A stretch of 17,277 bases of DNA. Origin: Rhodospirillales bacterium. GTDB lineage: Bacteria; Pseudomonadota; Alphaproteobacteria; Rhodospirillales; Casp-alpha2. The stretch is from positions 1 to 17,277 of the forward strand of contig JAJFIE010000060.1 of NCBI GenBank assembly GCA_021775275.1. Direction: 5' to 3'. How positions within the stretch are numbered: position 1 is the stretch's first letter; every line of letters starts with the position of its first letter. A program made the translations under genes and the position numbers. The notes below the pieces were generated by a model. The model was not told the DNA's origin. It did no database searches and saw nothing but the letters and a program-made list of their open reading frames with translations. Below are positions 5,658 to 12,924 of the stretch, one piece after another.

Positions 5658-7133
5658 CTACTCCACCCTCTTCCGGTGAAACGATCTGAGCGTCGGATCC
5701 CGATCCAACCAATAACAATACAGTGACAACGGCGCGAGCGTCAGATCGACCTGGCGCATCATGCCGGGCCGCGCGATGGAGTTCGTTAGGATATAGGGCA
5801 GTGCGCTTCTGTTGTTGCGCTCGACAAAATCGACGATATTGTCGGGCCGGTTTTCCGGTGAGCCGTAACGATTGCTCCAGTCGATTTCGTATACATGGTC
5901 GGGCTTGTCGGTTTCCGGGTGCATGGCAATCAGGTCGATCTTGCCGCTACGCCAACTGGCATAAGCCAGATCACGCACACTCGCCGCGCCCAGCCATTGC
6001 GATACCAGCGCCGTTTCCGCCAACCGCTGGAAAGTCTGGTCATTGGCCGCTACCGGTCCGAACAGGGCCGAGTAGATACACGGTGCAGCCAAATAGACTT
6101 TAAACGAGACCTGGCGCTGGAATCGTTGAGCATCGCCATCGACGCGGACGACACGGCGGATCAGGAAGGCGGCTTCAAGATAATCGAGATACTTGCGCAG
6201 AGTGTTCTTGGCGATGCCGGTGGCCTTGGCCAGATCATCCATGGAGACTTCCCTTGCCGTATTAAAAGCCAGCAAGGCGAACAGCCGGTTCAGTTCCTGG
6301 GCATCATTGACGCCGTACATGCCAGCCAAGTCCTTGTGCAACACCCGGTCCGAGACGCCGTCACGGATGAACGTGGGCGCGGGCGCGCCTTCACGCTGCT
6401 GGCCGAGAACACCTTCGAGAAAGCCGCCGAAGTTCACGTAGCGATGGAATTCTGCATTCAGGTGCGGCAACGCACCCTTGCGCATGGCAACATTGCCGCG
6501 CATGCCTTTCCCCGGACCTTTACCTCCAGCACTTTCATGACGCAGATCAAAAAGCTTTTCTTCGGTGTTGCGGAACCGCATGAATTCCAGAAACGTCAGG
6601 GGCGGCAGAATAAATGTATCCAGTCGGCCTGAATGGGTACGTTCGCCGGAAATCGTGGTCGGCGCACCGGCGGAAACGGCGCCGATAAACCGCGCATTGG
6701 GGCGTTGTTTCGCCAGCGTCAACAGGGCCTCTTCCCATTCTTTCAGATACTGGATTTCATCATAGAAAACATACAGTTCCGCATCCGGCTTGTGGCGATA
6801 GCGGCGGCAGAACATTTCGAACAGAGTGCCTAGGTTCGTCGCCGTATAACTGGGTGTGGTCATGGAGCAGTAAAAAACGTTTTGTGGCGAGGTGCCGCGC
6901 TCGATCAGGTCGGCCACCATCTGGCGCATCATCACCGTCTTTCCGGCCCGAAGTGGCCCCGCCAACACCAGAACATCACCCTGACCGGCCTTCATCACCC
7001 GGGTTACGAAAGAGGGAAAAAACGAACGTTTTGTCGGGCTGCGGAACTTGATTTCCGTCTCATCGGTAAAATCCCACCACGGGTTATCAAAAACCAGTCG
7101 GTGGAACAGATCGTTGTCGGAAATCGTATGCAC
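5658..7133 (-). CDS. AAA-type ATPase with DUF4143 domain
   Basis: A 491-residue protein of the AAA_14/DUF4143 family, cytosolic P-loop ATPases of poorly known function that are common as isolated accessory genes. The N-terminal ATPase has Walker A GPLRAGKT (59-66) and Walker B YVFYDE (121-126), then the family pattern ISGERTHSGR (161-170) leading to the hydrophobic PPLTFLEF segment. A winged-helix-like region (about 300-345, MDDLAKATGIAKNTLRKYLDYLE) and a DUF4143 nuclease-like tail (about 345-450, with DLIAMHPE and YEIDWSN) follow. A glycine- and lysine-rich insert lies at about 200-220. The GTG start at 7133 has GAGAGAG 6 bases ahead. The gene stands alone, 203 bases downstream of the glycosylase gene with its own candidate promoter, and is convergent with TetR. 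Confidence 0.9.
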   Translation of the reverse strand: MHTISDNDLFHRLVFDNPWWDFTDETEIKFRSPTKRSFFPSFVTRVMKAGQGDVLVLAGPLRAGKTVMMRQMVADLIERGTSPQNVFYCSMTTPSYTATNLGTLFEMFCRRYRHKPDAELYVFYDEIQYLKEWEEALLTLAKQRPNARFIGAVSAGAPTTISGERTHSGRLDTFILPPLTFLEFMRFRNTEEKLFDLRHESAGGKGPGKGMRGNVAMRKGALPHLNAEFHRYVNFGGFLEGVLGQQREGAPAPTFIRDGVSDRVLHKDLAGMYGVNDAQELNRLFALLAFNTAREVSMDDLAKATGIAKNTLRKYLDYLEAAFLIRRVVRVDGDAQRFQRQVSFKVYLAAPCIYSALFGPVAANDQTFQRLAETALVSQWLGAASVRDLAYASWRSGKIDLIAMHPETDKPDHVYEIDWSNRYGSPENRPDNIVDFVERNNRSALPYILTNSIARPGMMRQVDLTLAPLSLYCYWLDRDPTLRSFHRKRVE

Positions 7134-7218
7134 AGATTACTCTCTCTGGTCGAGCCGGATACCGACGTGATGTCGATTCTCCCCGCCCCCGGCGCGGCTG
7201 GTAAAGAAGTACAACCGC

Positions 7219-7246
7219 ATCATATGCACAAATATCTGACAGGCAA
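7219..7246 (-). promoter_or_regulatory. Candidate promoter of the AAA ATPase gene
   Basis: On the minus strand, TTGCCT (7241-7246), a 16-base spacer and TATGAT (7219-7224, five of six consensus bases) lie in a low-GC gap about 86 bases before the GTG at 7133. The -35 is only fair, so this is a tentative call. Confidence 0.35.
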
Positions 7247-7267
7247 ATGACAAAGATCAACCAAATG

Positions 7268-7288
7268 ATCCTGTTAGCAAAACAGGAT
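7268..7288. repeat. 8-bp inverted repeat in the gap before the AAA ATPase gene
   Basis: ATCCTGTT (7268-7275) and AACAGGAT (7281-7288) are exact reverse complements around the loop AGCAA. It lies about 50 bases past the stop codon of the glycosylase gene on the minus strand and upstream of the candidate ATPase promoter. It may be a weak terminator for the sirtuin/glycosylase operon, although the T-run after it is poor, or a regulatory palindrome. Confidence 0.5.
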
Positions 7289-7336
7289 ATTATTGCATTG
7301 AAAATAAACGGTATTATTCTTGATTGCTTTTAATTA

Positions 7337-7942
7337 TCAGGCGGTAAATGCCTGAACCCGGGCGTGCAAATAGGGTGCCACATCCGATTCGAACCATGGG
7401 TTTTTCTTCAACCAGCCCGTTGTTCGCCAACTGGGGTGTGGTGTGGGTAAAAATCGCGGCAGATAGTTCCGCCAGTGCGCTACCGTCGCGGTCATGGTCT
7501 TTTCTCGTTCGCCGGGCAGATAGTGGTCCAAATAATGTTTCTGGGCATACTGACCCACCAACAGGGTCAGCTCAATGTCCGGCATGTGCGCCAACGCCCT
7601 CTCGTGCCATTCAGGCGCGCATTCCGGGCGTGGCGGATTATCGCCGCCGCTGTTGGCCCGACCGGGATAACAGAACCCCATGGGCACAATGGCGATATGG
7701 GGGCTGTTATAGAAGGCATTGCGGTCAAGCCCCAGCCAGTCCCTGAGCCGGTCGCCGGACGGATCGTTCCAGGGGATGCCGGTCTCGTGCACTTTCGTTC
7801 CGGGAGCCTGACCAATGATCAGCAGCCGCGCGGCTGGCTTCAGCCGGACGACGGGTCGCGGCCCCAACGGCAGATGTGCCGCGCAGATATCGCAGGCGGC
7901 GATCTTTCGCTGTAATGCATCAAGGGCGGTCAAACTGGCCAT
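7337..7942 (-). CDS. Uracil-DNA glycosylase superfamily protein with four-cysteine iron-sulphur pattern
   Basis: A 201-residue protein of the uracil-DNA glycosylase fold, which flips damaged bases out of DNA and cuts the glycosidic bond. Motif A is GQAPGTKVHETG (44-55), followed by IPWNDPSGDRLRDWLG; motif B is TPHPSWR near the C-terminus. Four cysteines, Cys17, Cys20, Cys91 and Cys108, have the spacing C-x2-C-x70-C-x16-C, which matches the pattern that holds the 4Fe-4S cluster in family 4/5 glycosylases. Motif A differs from classical family 4 (GEAPG followed by acidic residues), so base specificity is open. The start at ATG 7942 lies 19 bases after the sirtuin stop, so the two genes probably share a transcript. 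A catalytically inactive or non-uracil enzyme cannot be excluded. Confidence 0.85.
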   Translation of the reverse strand: MASLTALDALQRKIAACDICAAHLPLGPRPVVRLKPAARLLIIGQAPGTKVHETGIPWNDPSGDRLRDWLGLDRNAFYNSPHIAIVPMGFCYPGRANSGGDNPPRPECAPEWHERALAHMPDIELTLLVGQYAQKHYLDHYLPGEREKTMTATVAHWRNYLPRFLPTPHPSWRTTGWLKKNPWFESDVAPYLHARVQAFTA

Positions 7943-7961
7943 GGGTTATGCGATTCCGGAT

Positions 7962-8693
7962 TCATTCAAGGGAGGCGATCAGGTCATCGACAAATGCCGG
8001 AACCACTTCGGTCGCCGGGCCGTAACGAGTGATATCGAACCGGGCCGCACCCTGCGACGGCTCCAGGTTCAGTTCCACGGCGCGGGCATGGGTCTTGCGC
8101 ACCAGTTCCACAAACCCGGCGGCCGGATAGACATTGCCCGACGTGCCGATAGAGACAAACAGACCGCAACCCAGGAGGGCCTCTTCGATCAGGTCCATGT
8201 CCATGGGCGTTTCGCCAAACCACACAACATTGGGGCGCAGCCCACCGCGCTCGCCGCAGCCTTCGCAGACATCCTCCGTTGACATATCGCCCTTCCATGC
8301 CACCACATGGTCGCAGGCGTTGCAGCGCGCTTCGCGGTGGCGTCCATGCATGTGGATCAGGTTCTGCGAACCCGCCTGCTCGTGCAGGCTGTCAACATTC
8401 TGTGTCACCACCAGAATGCCGCCTGGCCATGCCAGTTCCAGCTTGACCAGGGCATAGTGCGCGGCGTTGGGCTCGACGTGTTGCTCGGTCAGCAGGCGAC
8501 GGCGTTTATTGTAGAAATCATGCACAGCGTCCGGATTGCGCTGGAATGCTTCCGGCGTGGCCACATCTTCGATTCGCACGCTTGACCAGATGCCGTCTTT
8601 GTCGCGAAAAGTGGATAAGCCGGATTCCTTGGAGATGCCTGCGCCGGTCAGTACCACCACGGGATGGTCGGGGGAGATGCTTAATGGTGCCAT
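7962..8693 (-). CDS. cobB: NAD-dependent protein deacylase (sirtuin, CobB type)
   Basis: A 243-residue class III sirtuin that removes acyl groups from lysines using NAD, giving nicotinamide and O-acyl-ADP-ribose. Visible features are GAGIS (17-21), TQNVD (97-101), catalytic His116 in HMHG, the zinc cysteines 124, 127, 143 and 146, and WFGE and GTSGNVYPAAG of the Rossmann fold. Tyr61 and Arg64 (FYNKR) match the YxxR pair that allows class III enzymes such as E. coli CobB to remove succinyl and malonyl groups. I prefer ATG 8693, with AGGA 9 bases ahead, over an upstream in-frame ATG at 8753, which would add 20 basic residues unlike the family. It leads the pair with the glycosylase gene and is divergent from the phosphatase gene. 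Confidence 0.93.
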   Translation of the reverse strand: MAPLSISPDHPVVVLTGAGISKESGLSTFRDKDGIWSSVRIEDVATPEAFQRNPDAVHDFYNKRRRLLTEQHVEPNAAHYALVKLELAWPGGILVVTQNVDSLHEQAGSQNLIHMHGRHREARCNACDHVVAWKGDMSTEDVCEGCGERGGLRPNVVWFGETPMDMDLIEEALLGCGLFVSIGTSGNVYPAAGFVELVRKTHARAVELNLEPSQGAARFDITRYGPATEVVPAFVDDLIASLE

Positions 8694-8782
8694 GTCTAAT
8701 AATCCTGACTGCCTCCGGCGGTACTTTCCTGACCGCGACGCAGCGCCTATCATGCGACAAAATCATACTGTGGATATCATGC

Positions 8783-8788
8783 AGGAGG
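8783..8788 (+). promoter_or_regulatory. Ribosome-binding site that sets a TTG start
   Basis: A perfect AGGAGG lies 5 bases before TTG 8794. It decides the phosphatase start: the in-frame ATG at 8779 overlaps this site and has nothing comparable upstream, and starting at TTG puts the phosphatase signature at its usual distance from the N-terminus. Confidence 0.75.
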
Positions 8789-8793
8789 CATCA

Positions 8794-9264
8794 TTGGTCA
8801 ACGTTCTTTTTGTCTGCATGGGCAATATTTGTCGTTCGCCTACCGCTGAGGGTGTGTTCCGGGGTATGGTGGAGAAGGCTGGACACGGCGATGCAATCAC
8901 CGCCGATTCATCGGGTATGGCCGACTGGCACAGAGGAAACCCGCCGGACAGCCGCTCGCAGACGGCAGCACGACGGCGTGGCATCGAAATCGGCGACCTG
9001 CGCGCACGCCAGACGCAGTTAAGCGACTTCCATCGCTTCGACTACGTCATTGGCATGGATAATGATAACATGTCCGATCTGCGCCGCCTTTGTCCGGCTG
9101 GCTGCGAAGACCGGGTACACATGATGCTGGATTTTGCAGAGGACCTTTCCGTCACGGAAGTTCCTGATCCCTATTACGGCGCCACAGGCTTCGAGGACGT
9201 GTTGGACCTGATCGAAAACGCGTCCAGGGGCCTGCTCAGACATATTATGGCGCAGGACCTGTAA
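8794..9264 (+). CDS. Low-molecular-weight protein-tyrosine phosphatase
   Basis: A 156-residue enzyme, the usual length for this family, which hydrolyses phosphotyrosine in the cytosol. The P-loop CMGNICR (8-14) gives the nucleophile Cys8 and Arg14, followed by SPTAEG. The general acid Asp125 lies in the C-terminal motif PDPYYG (124-129). The TTG start is supported by a perfect AGGAGG; an open frame runs further upstream to 8536, but that part overlaps the sirtuin gene on the other strand and is not needed. Some relatives dephosphorylate arginine or act with tyrosine kinases of polysaccharide export; nothing here points to such a partner. The HAD phosphatase gene starts 4 bases after the stop, so the two are very likely translationally coupled. 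Confidence 0.93.
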   Translation: MVNVLFVCMGNICRSPTAEGVFRGMVEKAGHGDAITADSSGMADWHRGNPPDSRSQTAARRRGIEIGDLRARQTQLSDFHRFDYVIGMDNDNMSDLRRLCPAGCEDRVHMMLDFAEDLSVTEVPDPYYGATGFEDVLDLIENASRGLLRHIMAQDL

Positions 9265-9268
9265 ATGT

Positions 9269-9931
9269 ATGTCGCCTGTTGAATTAATCATCTTCGACTG
9301 TGACGGGGTATTGGTGGATTCCGAGGTCATCGGCAGCCGTATCTATGCCGAATATCTCTCATCGCTAGGTTTCCCACACACATATGAAGAAGTTAACGAA
9401 CGCTATCTCGGCGTTTCAGATGCGACCGTCGTATCCATGTTTTCCGCTGATGGTGTGACGCTGCCAGCGACGTTCATTGACGATGTCCACCGGTTGGAGC
9501 ACGACGCCCTGTCCCGCGACCTGGAACCTATACCCGGCATCAAGGATGCGCTTGATTTCATCACCCTGCCGATCTGCGTGGCGTCTTCGGGTGTTCCGGC
9601 CAAAATCATATCCTCACTGACAAAAACCGGATTGCTGGATTATCTCGACCCCCACCTGTTTTCTGCAACGCAGGTTGAGAACGGCAAACCTGCCCCGGAC
9701 CTGTTTCTGTTCGCTGCTGAACAAATGAATACTGCGCCTGAACGGGCGCTGGTTATAGAAGACAGCCCCGCCGGGGTGCGGGCCGGAGTCACTGCCGGGA
9801 TGACCGTGGTGGGGTTTACCGGCGGCGGACATATTCCGGTGGGTCACGGTGAAACTCTCGGTGCTCTCGGTGCTTGCCACATCCTTGATGACATGCGTGA
9901 CCTGCCGGACTTACTCCGCAAATTTAATTAA
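9269..9931 (+). CDS. HAD-superfamily hydrolase (phosphoglycolate phosphatase / beta-phosphoglucomutase subfamily IA)
   Basis: A 220-residue cytosolic phosphatase of the haloacid dehalogenase superfamily. Motif I is FDCDGVLVDSE (9-19), with nucleophile Asp10 and acid/base Asp12; motif II is the serine at 106/107 (VASSG); motif III is Lys140 (NGKPAPD); motif IV is Glu164-Asp165 (VIEDSPAG). The helical cap between residues 15 and 90 places it in subfamily IA, with the look of beta-phosphoglucomutase or YieH/Gph-like sugar-phosphate phosphatases. The substrate cannot be told from sequence. The ATG at 9269 is 4 bases past the tyrosine phosphatase stop, so expression is probably coupled. Its last 21 bases overlap the end of thpR on the opposite strand. 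Confidence 0.92.
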   Translation: MSPVELIIFDCDGVLVDSEVIGSRIYAEYLSSLGFPHTYEEVNERYLGVSDATVVSMFSADGVTLPATFIDDVHRLEHDALSRDLEPIPGIKDALDFITLPICVASSGVPAKIISSLTKTGLLDYLDPHLFSATQVENGKPAPDLFLFAAEQMNTAPERALVIEDSPAGVRAGVTAGMTVVGFTGGGHIPVGHGETLGALGACHILDDMRDLPDLLRKFN

Positions 9932-10459
9932 CAGGTAAGCCGCCAGTTCGGTGTATTTGGCGCCGCCGTGGCCGAGCTGGCTCTGGAACAGCGCGAACTC
10001 CGGGACGGGGAACGGTGGAACGCTGAGCACGCCGGCATCTTCCAGCCACGGGCCGATGCGTTCCAGCGGCGTATCCTTGAGTCGCGCCAGGGTTATATGC
10101 GGGGTGAATTTGCGTTGTTCCGGTGCGTAGCCTGCCCGTACCACGACGCTTTCTATTTTCGCTTGCAGATGCGTCAGCCCGTCGCATTTTCCCACCCGCG
10201 CCCAGACCGAATGGACGTTGCCACGGCGATCAAAATGGCCGATGCCGGACAGTGACAGGTCAAACGCAGGGGCATGGATTTCCGATAGCGCCAGGCTCAG
10301 GTCACGGGCGTCTGGTTCCGGCACATCGCCTATGAAGCGCAGTGTCAGGTGCATGTTCTGGGGGTCTATCCAGCGTCCACCAACCAGCCCCGACTGCACC
10401 GCGCTCAGTTGCGCGCGCGCATCCACGGGCAGAGGCAGGGCAACAAACAGACGCATCAT
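9911..10459 (-). CDS. thpR: RNA 2',3'-cyclic phosphodiesterase (2'-5' RNA ligase family)
   Basis: A 182-residue member of the 2H phosphoesterase superfamily. The two catalytic HxT motifs are HLTLRF (37-42) and HITLARL (121-127), one in each half of the pseudo-symmetric fold. Bacterial ThpR opens 2',3'-cyclic phosphates to 2'-phosphates and can join RNA ends in vitro; its role in the cell is not settled. ATG 10459 has GGAG 8 bases ahead; the next codon is also ATG. It is the last gene of a likely operon, 37 bases after the aldo-keto reductase gene, and its 3' end overlaps the HAD gene by 21 bases. Confidence 0.93.
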   Translation of the reverse strand: MMRLFVALPLPVDARAQLSAVQSGLVGGRWIDPQNMHLTLRFIGDVPEPDARDLSLALSEIHAPAFDLSLSGIGHFDRRGNVHSVWARVGKCDGLTHLQAKIESVVVRAGYAPEQRKFTPHITLARLKDTPLERIGPWLEDAGVLSVPPFPVPEFALFQSQLGHGGAKYTELAAYLLIKFAE

Positions 10460-10496
10460 GGTCGTGTCTCCGGCGTCACAAGTATCAAATTTCAGT

Positions 10497-11540
10497 TCAG
10501 GGCGCGGGGTTGGGGTTTATTGTATGTATCAGTTCGATGCCTTCCAGCACTGAATCAGACAACACCAGATCGTCGGATAGAATATTGCTTTCAAGTTGCT
10601 CAGACGTGGTCGCGCCGATGATATTGGCGGTAACGAACCGCCGGGTGTTCACATAGGCCAGCGCCATCTGTGCTGGATCAAGGTCATGTTCACGGGCCAG
10701 ATTGACATAATCCTCCGTCGCTTGCTCGCCGCGTGGCTGAATGTAGCGCGCGTAATGGGGATAGAGCGTCAACCGCCCCTTGGAGGGCCTGGCACCGTTC
10801 AGATATTTACCCGACAAAACACCGAATGCCAGCGGCGAGTATGCCAGCAGGCCACAGTCCTCGCGAATGGCAACCTCCGCCAGACCGACCTCGAAGGTGC
10901 GATTCAACAGGCTGTAGGGATTTTGGATGCTGGCCATGCGGGCAAGGCCGGCAGCATCGGCTAAGTCGAGCATTTTCAGCAGACCCCAGGGAGATTCGTT
11001 GGAACACCCAATGGCGCGGATTTTTCCAGCCTCCACCATGCGACCGAGGGCGCCAAGCACATCTTCAAACGGCGTCCAATCCTCGTCCTCTTTATGGATG
11101 TAGCCCAATTGTCCGAAGAAGTTGGTGGACCGTTCCGGCCAGTGAAGTTGGTAAAGATCGATGTAATCCGCCTTCAGGCGCTGGAGGCTTTGCTCCACGG
11201 CGTCTTTGATCTGTTTAGGCCCAAAGCTCAGGTCGCCGCCGCGCACATGAAGAAATGGGCCATCATCGGGGCCGGTGATCTTGGTGGCGACGACGACCTT
11301 GTCGCGGTTGCCTCTGGCCGCCATCCAGTCGCCGATGGCGCGCTCGCTGTCGCCCTGGGTTTCGGCACGGCACGGGAATGAATACATCTCGGCGGTATCG
11401 AAGAAGTTCACGCCCATGTCCAATGCCACATCCATCATTTGGAAGGCCTCGGCCTCGGAATTCTGTTCACCAAAGGTCATGGTGCCGAGACAGATGCGGC
11501 TGACCTGAATGTCTGTGCGGCCAAGAGGACGGTATTGCAT
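10497..11540 (-). CDS. Aldo/keto reductase (Tas family)
   Basis: A 347-residue NADPH-dependent oxidoreductase of the aldo/keto reductase superfamily, cytosolic, reducing aldehydes or ketones. The catalytic tetrad is visible as Asp48 and Tyr53 (FFDTAEMY), Lys87 (VVVATK) and His133 (YQLHWPER). N-terminal LGRTDIQVSRICLGTMTFGEQ and the sequence after His133 resemble E. coli Tas, a member long enough for an extra loop at about 135-155. The physiological substrate is unknown. ATG 11540 has AGGAG 7 bases ahead; the frame is open for 70 more codons upstream, but that part overlaps the FIST gene in another frame and adds no family sequence. It lies 44 bases after FIST and 37 before thpR on the same strand. 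Confidence 0.93.
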   Translation of the reverse strand: MQYRPLGRTDIQVSRICLGTMTFGEQNSEAEAFQMMDVALDMGVNFFDTAEMYSFPCRAETQGDSERAIGDWMAARGNRDKVVVATKITGPDDGPFLHVRGGDLSFGPKQIKDAVEQSLQRLKADYIDLYQLHWPERSTNFFGQLGYIHKEDEDWTPFEDVLGALGRMVEAGKIRAIGCSNESPWGLLKMLDLADAAGLARMASIQNPYSLLNRTFEVGLAEVAIREDCGLLAYSPLAFGVLSGKYLNGARPSKGRLTLYPHYARYIQPRGEQATEDYVNLAREHDLDPAQMALAYVNTRRFVTANIIGATTSEQLESNILSDDLVLSDSVLEGIELIHTINPNPAP

Positions 11541-11584
11541 GGGCGTGCTCCTGTAGAATCGGGAAGAAGTGTCGGGAAAACGTA

Positions 11585-12730
11585 TCAGAAAAACAGGGTC
11601 AGGACCCCGGAATAGGTATATAGGCGTGCGTTGGAAATTTCGCCATTGCCAAAAAATCCGATAACCGGCACATCGTCGCCAAGGCCGCGTTGCAGCATGC
11701 GGGCTTCCTCGCCGCGGGCGCCAAACATATGCGGACCACGCGCCGTGCACGAAAAATACAGCGCACCACGAGGCCGGATCGGGATGCGGGCGTTCAACTC
11801 GTCGAGCATGCGATCCATGTCGGCGCGGGCGCTGGCCGGATCACGCCGCACGAACATGACGCGGTCACCTGGCGTCACGTCACCACCGATGGCCAGCCAC
11901 TCCCGTTCAGGATCAATGGCGATCAGATTGCGCACCATGTAGTCGCCGGTGTCGGAGCCAACCACGGGCAGCGCCACATGGACGTATCCGGCGATACGGT
12001 GCAAATCGCGGGCCAGTAGCTCACCCACGTCTTCCTTCAAGATTCTGAGCGCAGGCGCGTCATCAAGACCGATGATCACGTTGTCGATGGCGTCGGTGAC
12101 CAGATGGCTGCCGCTTACCGGCATGCAGCCCTGGCTCATGCCCGTCGCTACTTCTACGCCGGGGCCAAAGGCGACACCGGAAACGCCTCCACCGGTGATA
12201 TGGTCGGCAATCTGGAAATGATCACTCGTGGATGCGGTCATGCCGCCGACCAGAAAGGCGCCGCCCATGGTTCCCCCTAGTCCGATTGACAGTGACTCCA
12301 TGGCGTTCAGGGTATCCACGTTGGTGGGGTCACCATGCACGACGGCAAAACCCGGTGTCACCATATCGATCCAGTCTCGGGTCGCCGGGTTCAGGTCCTC
12401 GAAACCCTTGGTGGCGGTGTTGAGGGTATGGACGGAGCCGGTAGGAAACTGTGCAATCAGCATGACCACCGCAGGTTCATCATGACACTCCCAGCCATCG
12501 GCCAGCACGCCGCCGCCAATGGTGCCTGACCAGTGGTCGATGCCGGTCTTCTGACGAATGTAGGTGAGGATGGAGCCCATATCGTTGGCCAACTGGCTGG
12601 TCGTATAGACAAAGCCCTGCCACACCATGCCGGATTTAAGGGCCGGAATAGGGCCAAGAGCATCACAGCAATCCCGTGCCGCATGCGCCCAGTCTTCGCC
12701 CGTGGCGTGCGCAGTTCGAAAGCGATCCAT
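11585..12730 (-). CDS. FIST-domain protein (FIST_N plus FIST_C)
   Basis: A 381-residue stand-alone FIST protein. The family is named for F-box and intracellular signal transduction proteins and is proposed to sense small ligands, probably amino acids. Diagnostic regions are the glycine motif SGTIGGGVLADGWE (FIST_N), the paired GLGGTMGGAFLVGG segment, and a C-terminal FIST_C half ending in SCTARGPHMFG and a closing strand. No signal peptide, membrane segment or kinase domain is present, so it should be cytosolic. I chose ATG 12730 with an AGGGA 11 bases ahead; an in-frame TTG 12 codons upstream is less likely. It starts the FIST, aldo-keto reductase, thpR gene row and is divergent from the Bax-inhibitor-1 gene. 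Confidence 0.9.
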   Translation of the reverse strand: MDRFRTAHATGEDWAHAARDCCDALGPIPALKSGMVWQGFVYTTSQLANDMGSILTYIRQKTGIDHWSGTIGGGVLADGWECHDEPAVVMLIAQFPTGSVHTLNTATKGFEDLNPATRDWIDMVTPGFAVVHGDPTNVDTLNAMESLSIGLGGTMGGAFLVGGMTASTSDHFQIADHITGGGVSGVAFGPGVEVATGMSQGCMPVSGSHLVTDAIDNVIIGLDDAPALRILKEDVGELLARDLHRIAGYVHVALPVVGSDTGDYMVRNLIAIDPEREWLAIGGDVTPGDRVMFVRRDPASARADMDRMLDELNARIPIRPRGALYFSCTARGPHMFGARGEEARMLQRGLGDDVPVIGFFGNGEISNARLYTYSGVLTLFF

Positions 12731-12762
12731 GGATTTGAGTGTCCCTGACCCGGCCGATATGT

Positions 12763-12890
12763 GCAATGCCTTACATTGGAATATCTGGGTACGAACTGGT
12801 TGATTCTACGGCCTGACATGCCATATTAGTGCCATGATAATTGTTTACGTTGGGCTATACACACGCGCAACGCCTTACTTGCATTGGGAT
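12763..12890. repeat. Imperfect direct repeat in the FIST / Bax-inhibitor-1 spacer
   Basis: GCAATGCCTTAC followed by ATTGGAAT (12763-12782) reappears as GCAACGCCTTAC, four extra bases, then ATTGGGAT (12867-12890), 104 bases away in the same orientation. One copy is near the FIST start; the other is in the leader of the Bax-inhibitor-1 gene, after its promoter. The pair may be a regulator site shared by the divergent genes or a chance match. Confidence 0.4.
12813..12841 (+). promoter_or_regulatory. Promoter of the Bax-inhibitor-1 gene
   Basis: CTGACA (12813-12818) and GATAAT (12836-12841) each match five of six sigma-70 consensus bases and are 17 bases apart. The predicted transcript begins near 12848, leaving a leader of about 75 bases before ATG 12925. 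Confidence 0.62.
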
Positions 12891-12924
12891 TTTGGCACCG
12901 TAATTCAGGAGCGAACGAGACAAA

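Noticed and set aside
5895..6632. 245-codon open frame on the + strand inside the AAA ATPase gene
   Set aside because: Antisense shadow of a certain gene; composition and content do not resemble a protein family.
8536..8793. Long N-terminal extension of the tyrosine phosphatase frame
   Set aside because: It is antisense to the sirtuin N-terminus, adds no family sequence, and a perfect AGGAGG points to TTG 8794.
7134..9264. Sirtuin, AAA ATPase and phosphatase considered together as an anti-phage defence island
   Set aside because: The sirtuin is a plain CobB-type deacylase without the fused or partner proteins of known Sir2 defence systems (Thoeris, DSR, pAgo-linked), and the other genes look like housekeeping or unrelated single genes.
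11541..11750. 70-codon N-terminal extension of the aldo/keto reductase
   Set aside because: It overlaps the FIST gene in another frame and precedes a good AGGAG plus ATG at 11540, where the family's N-terminus begins.
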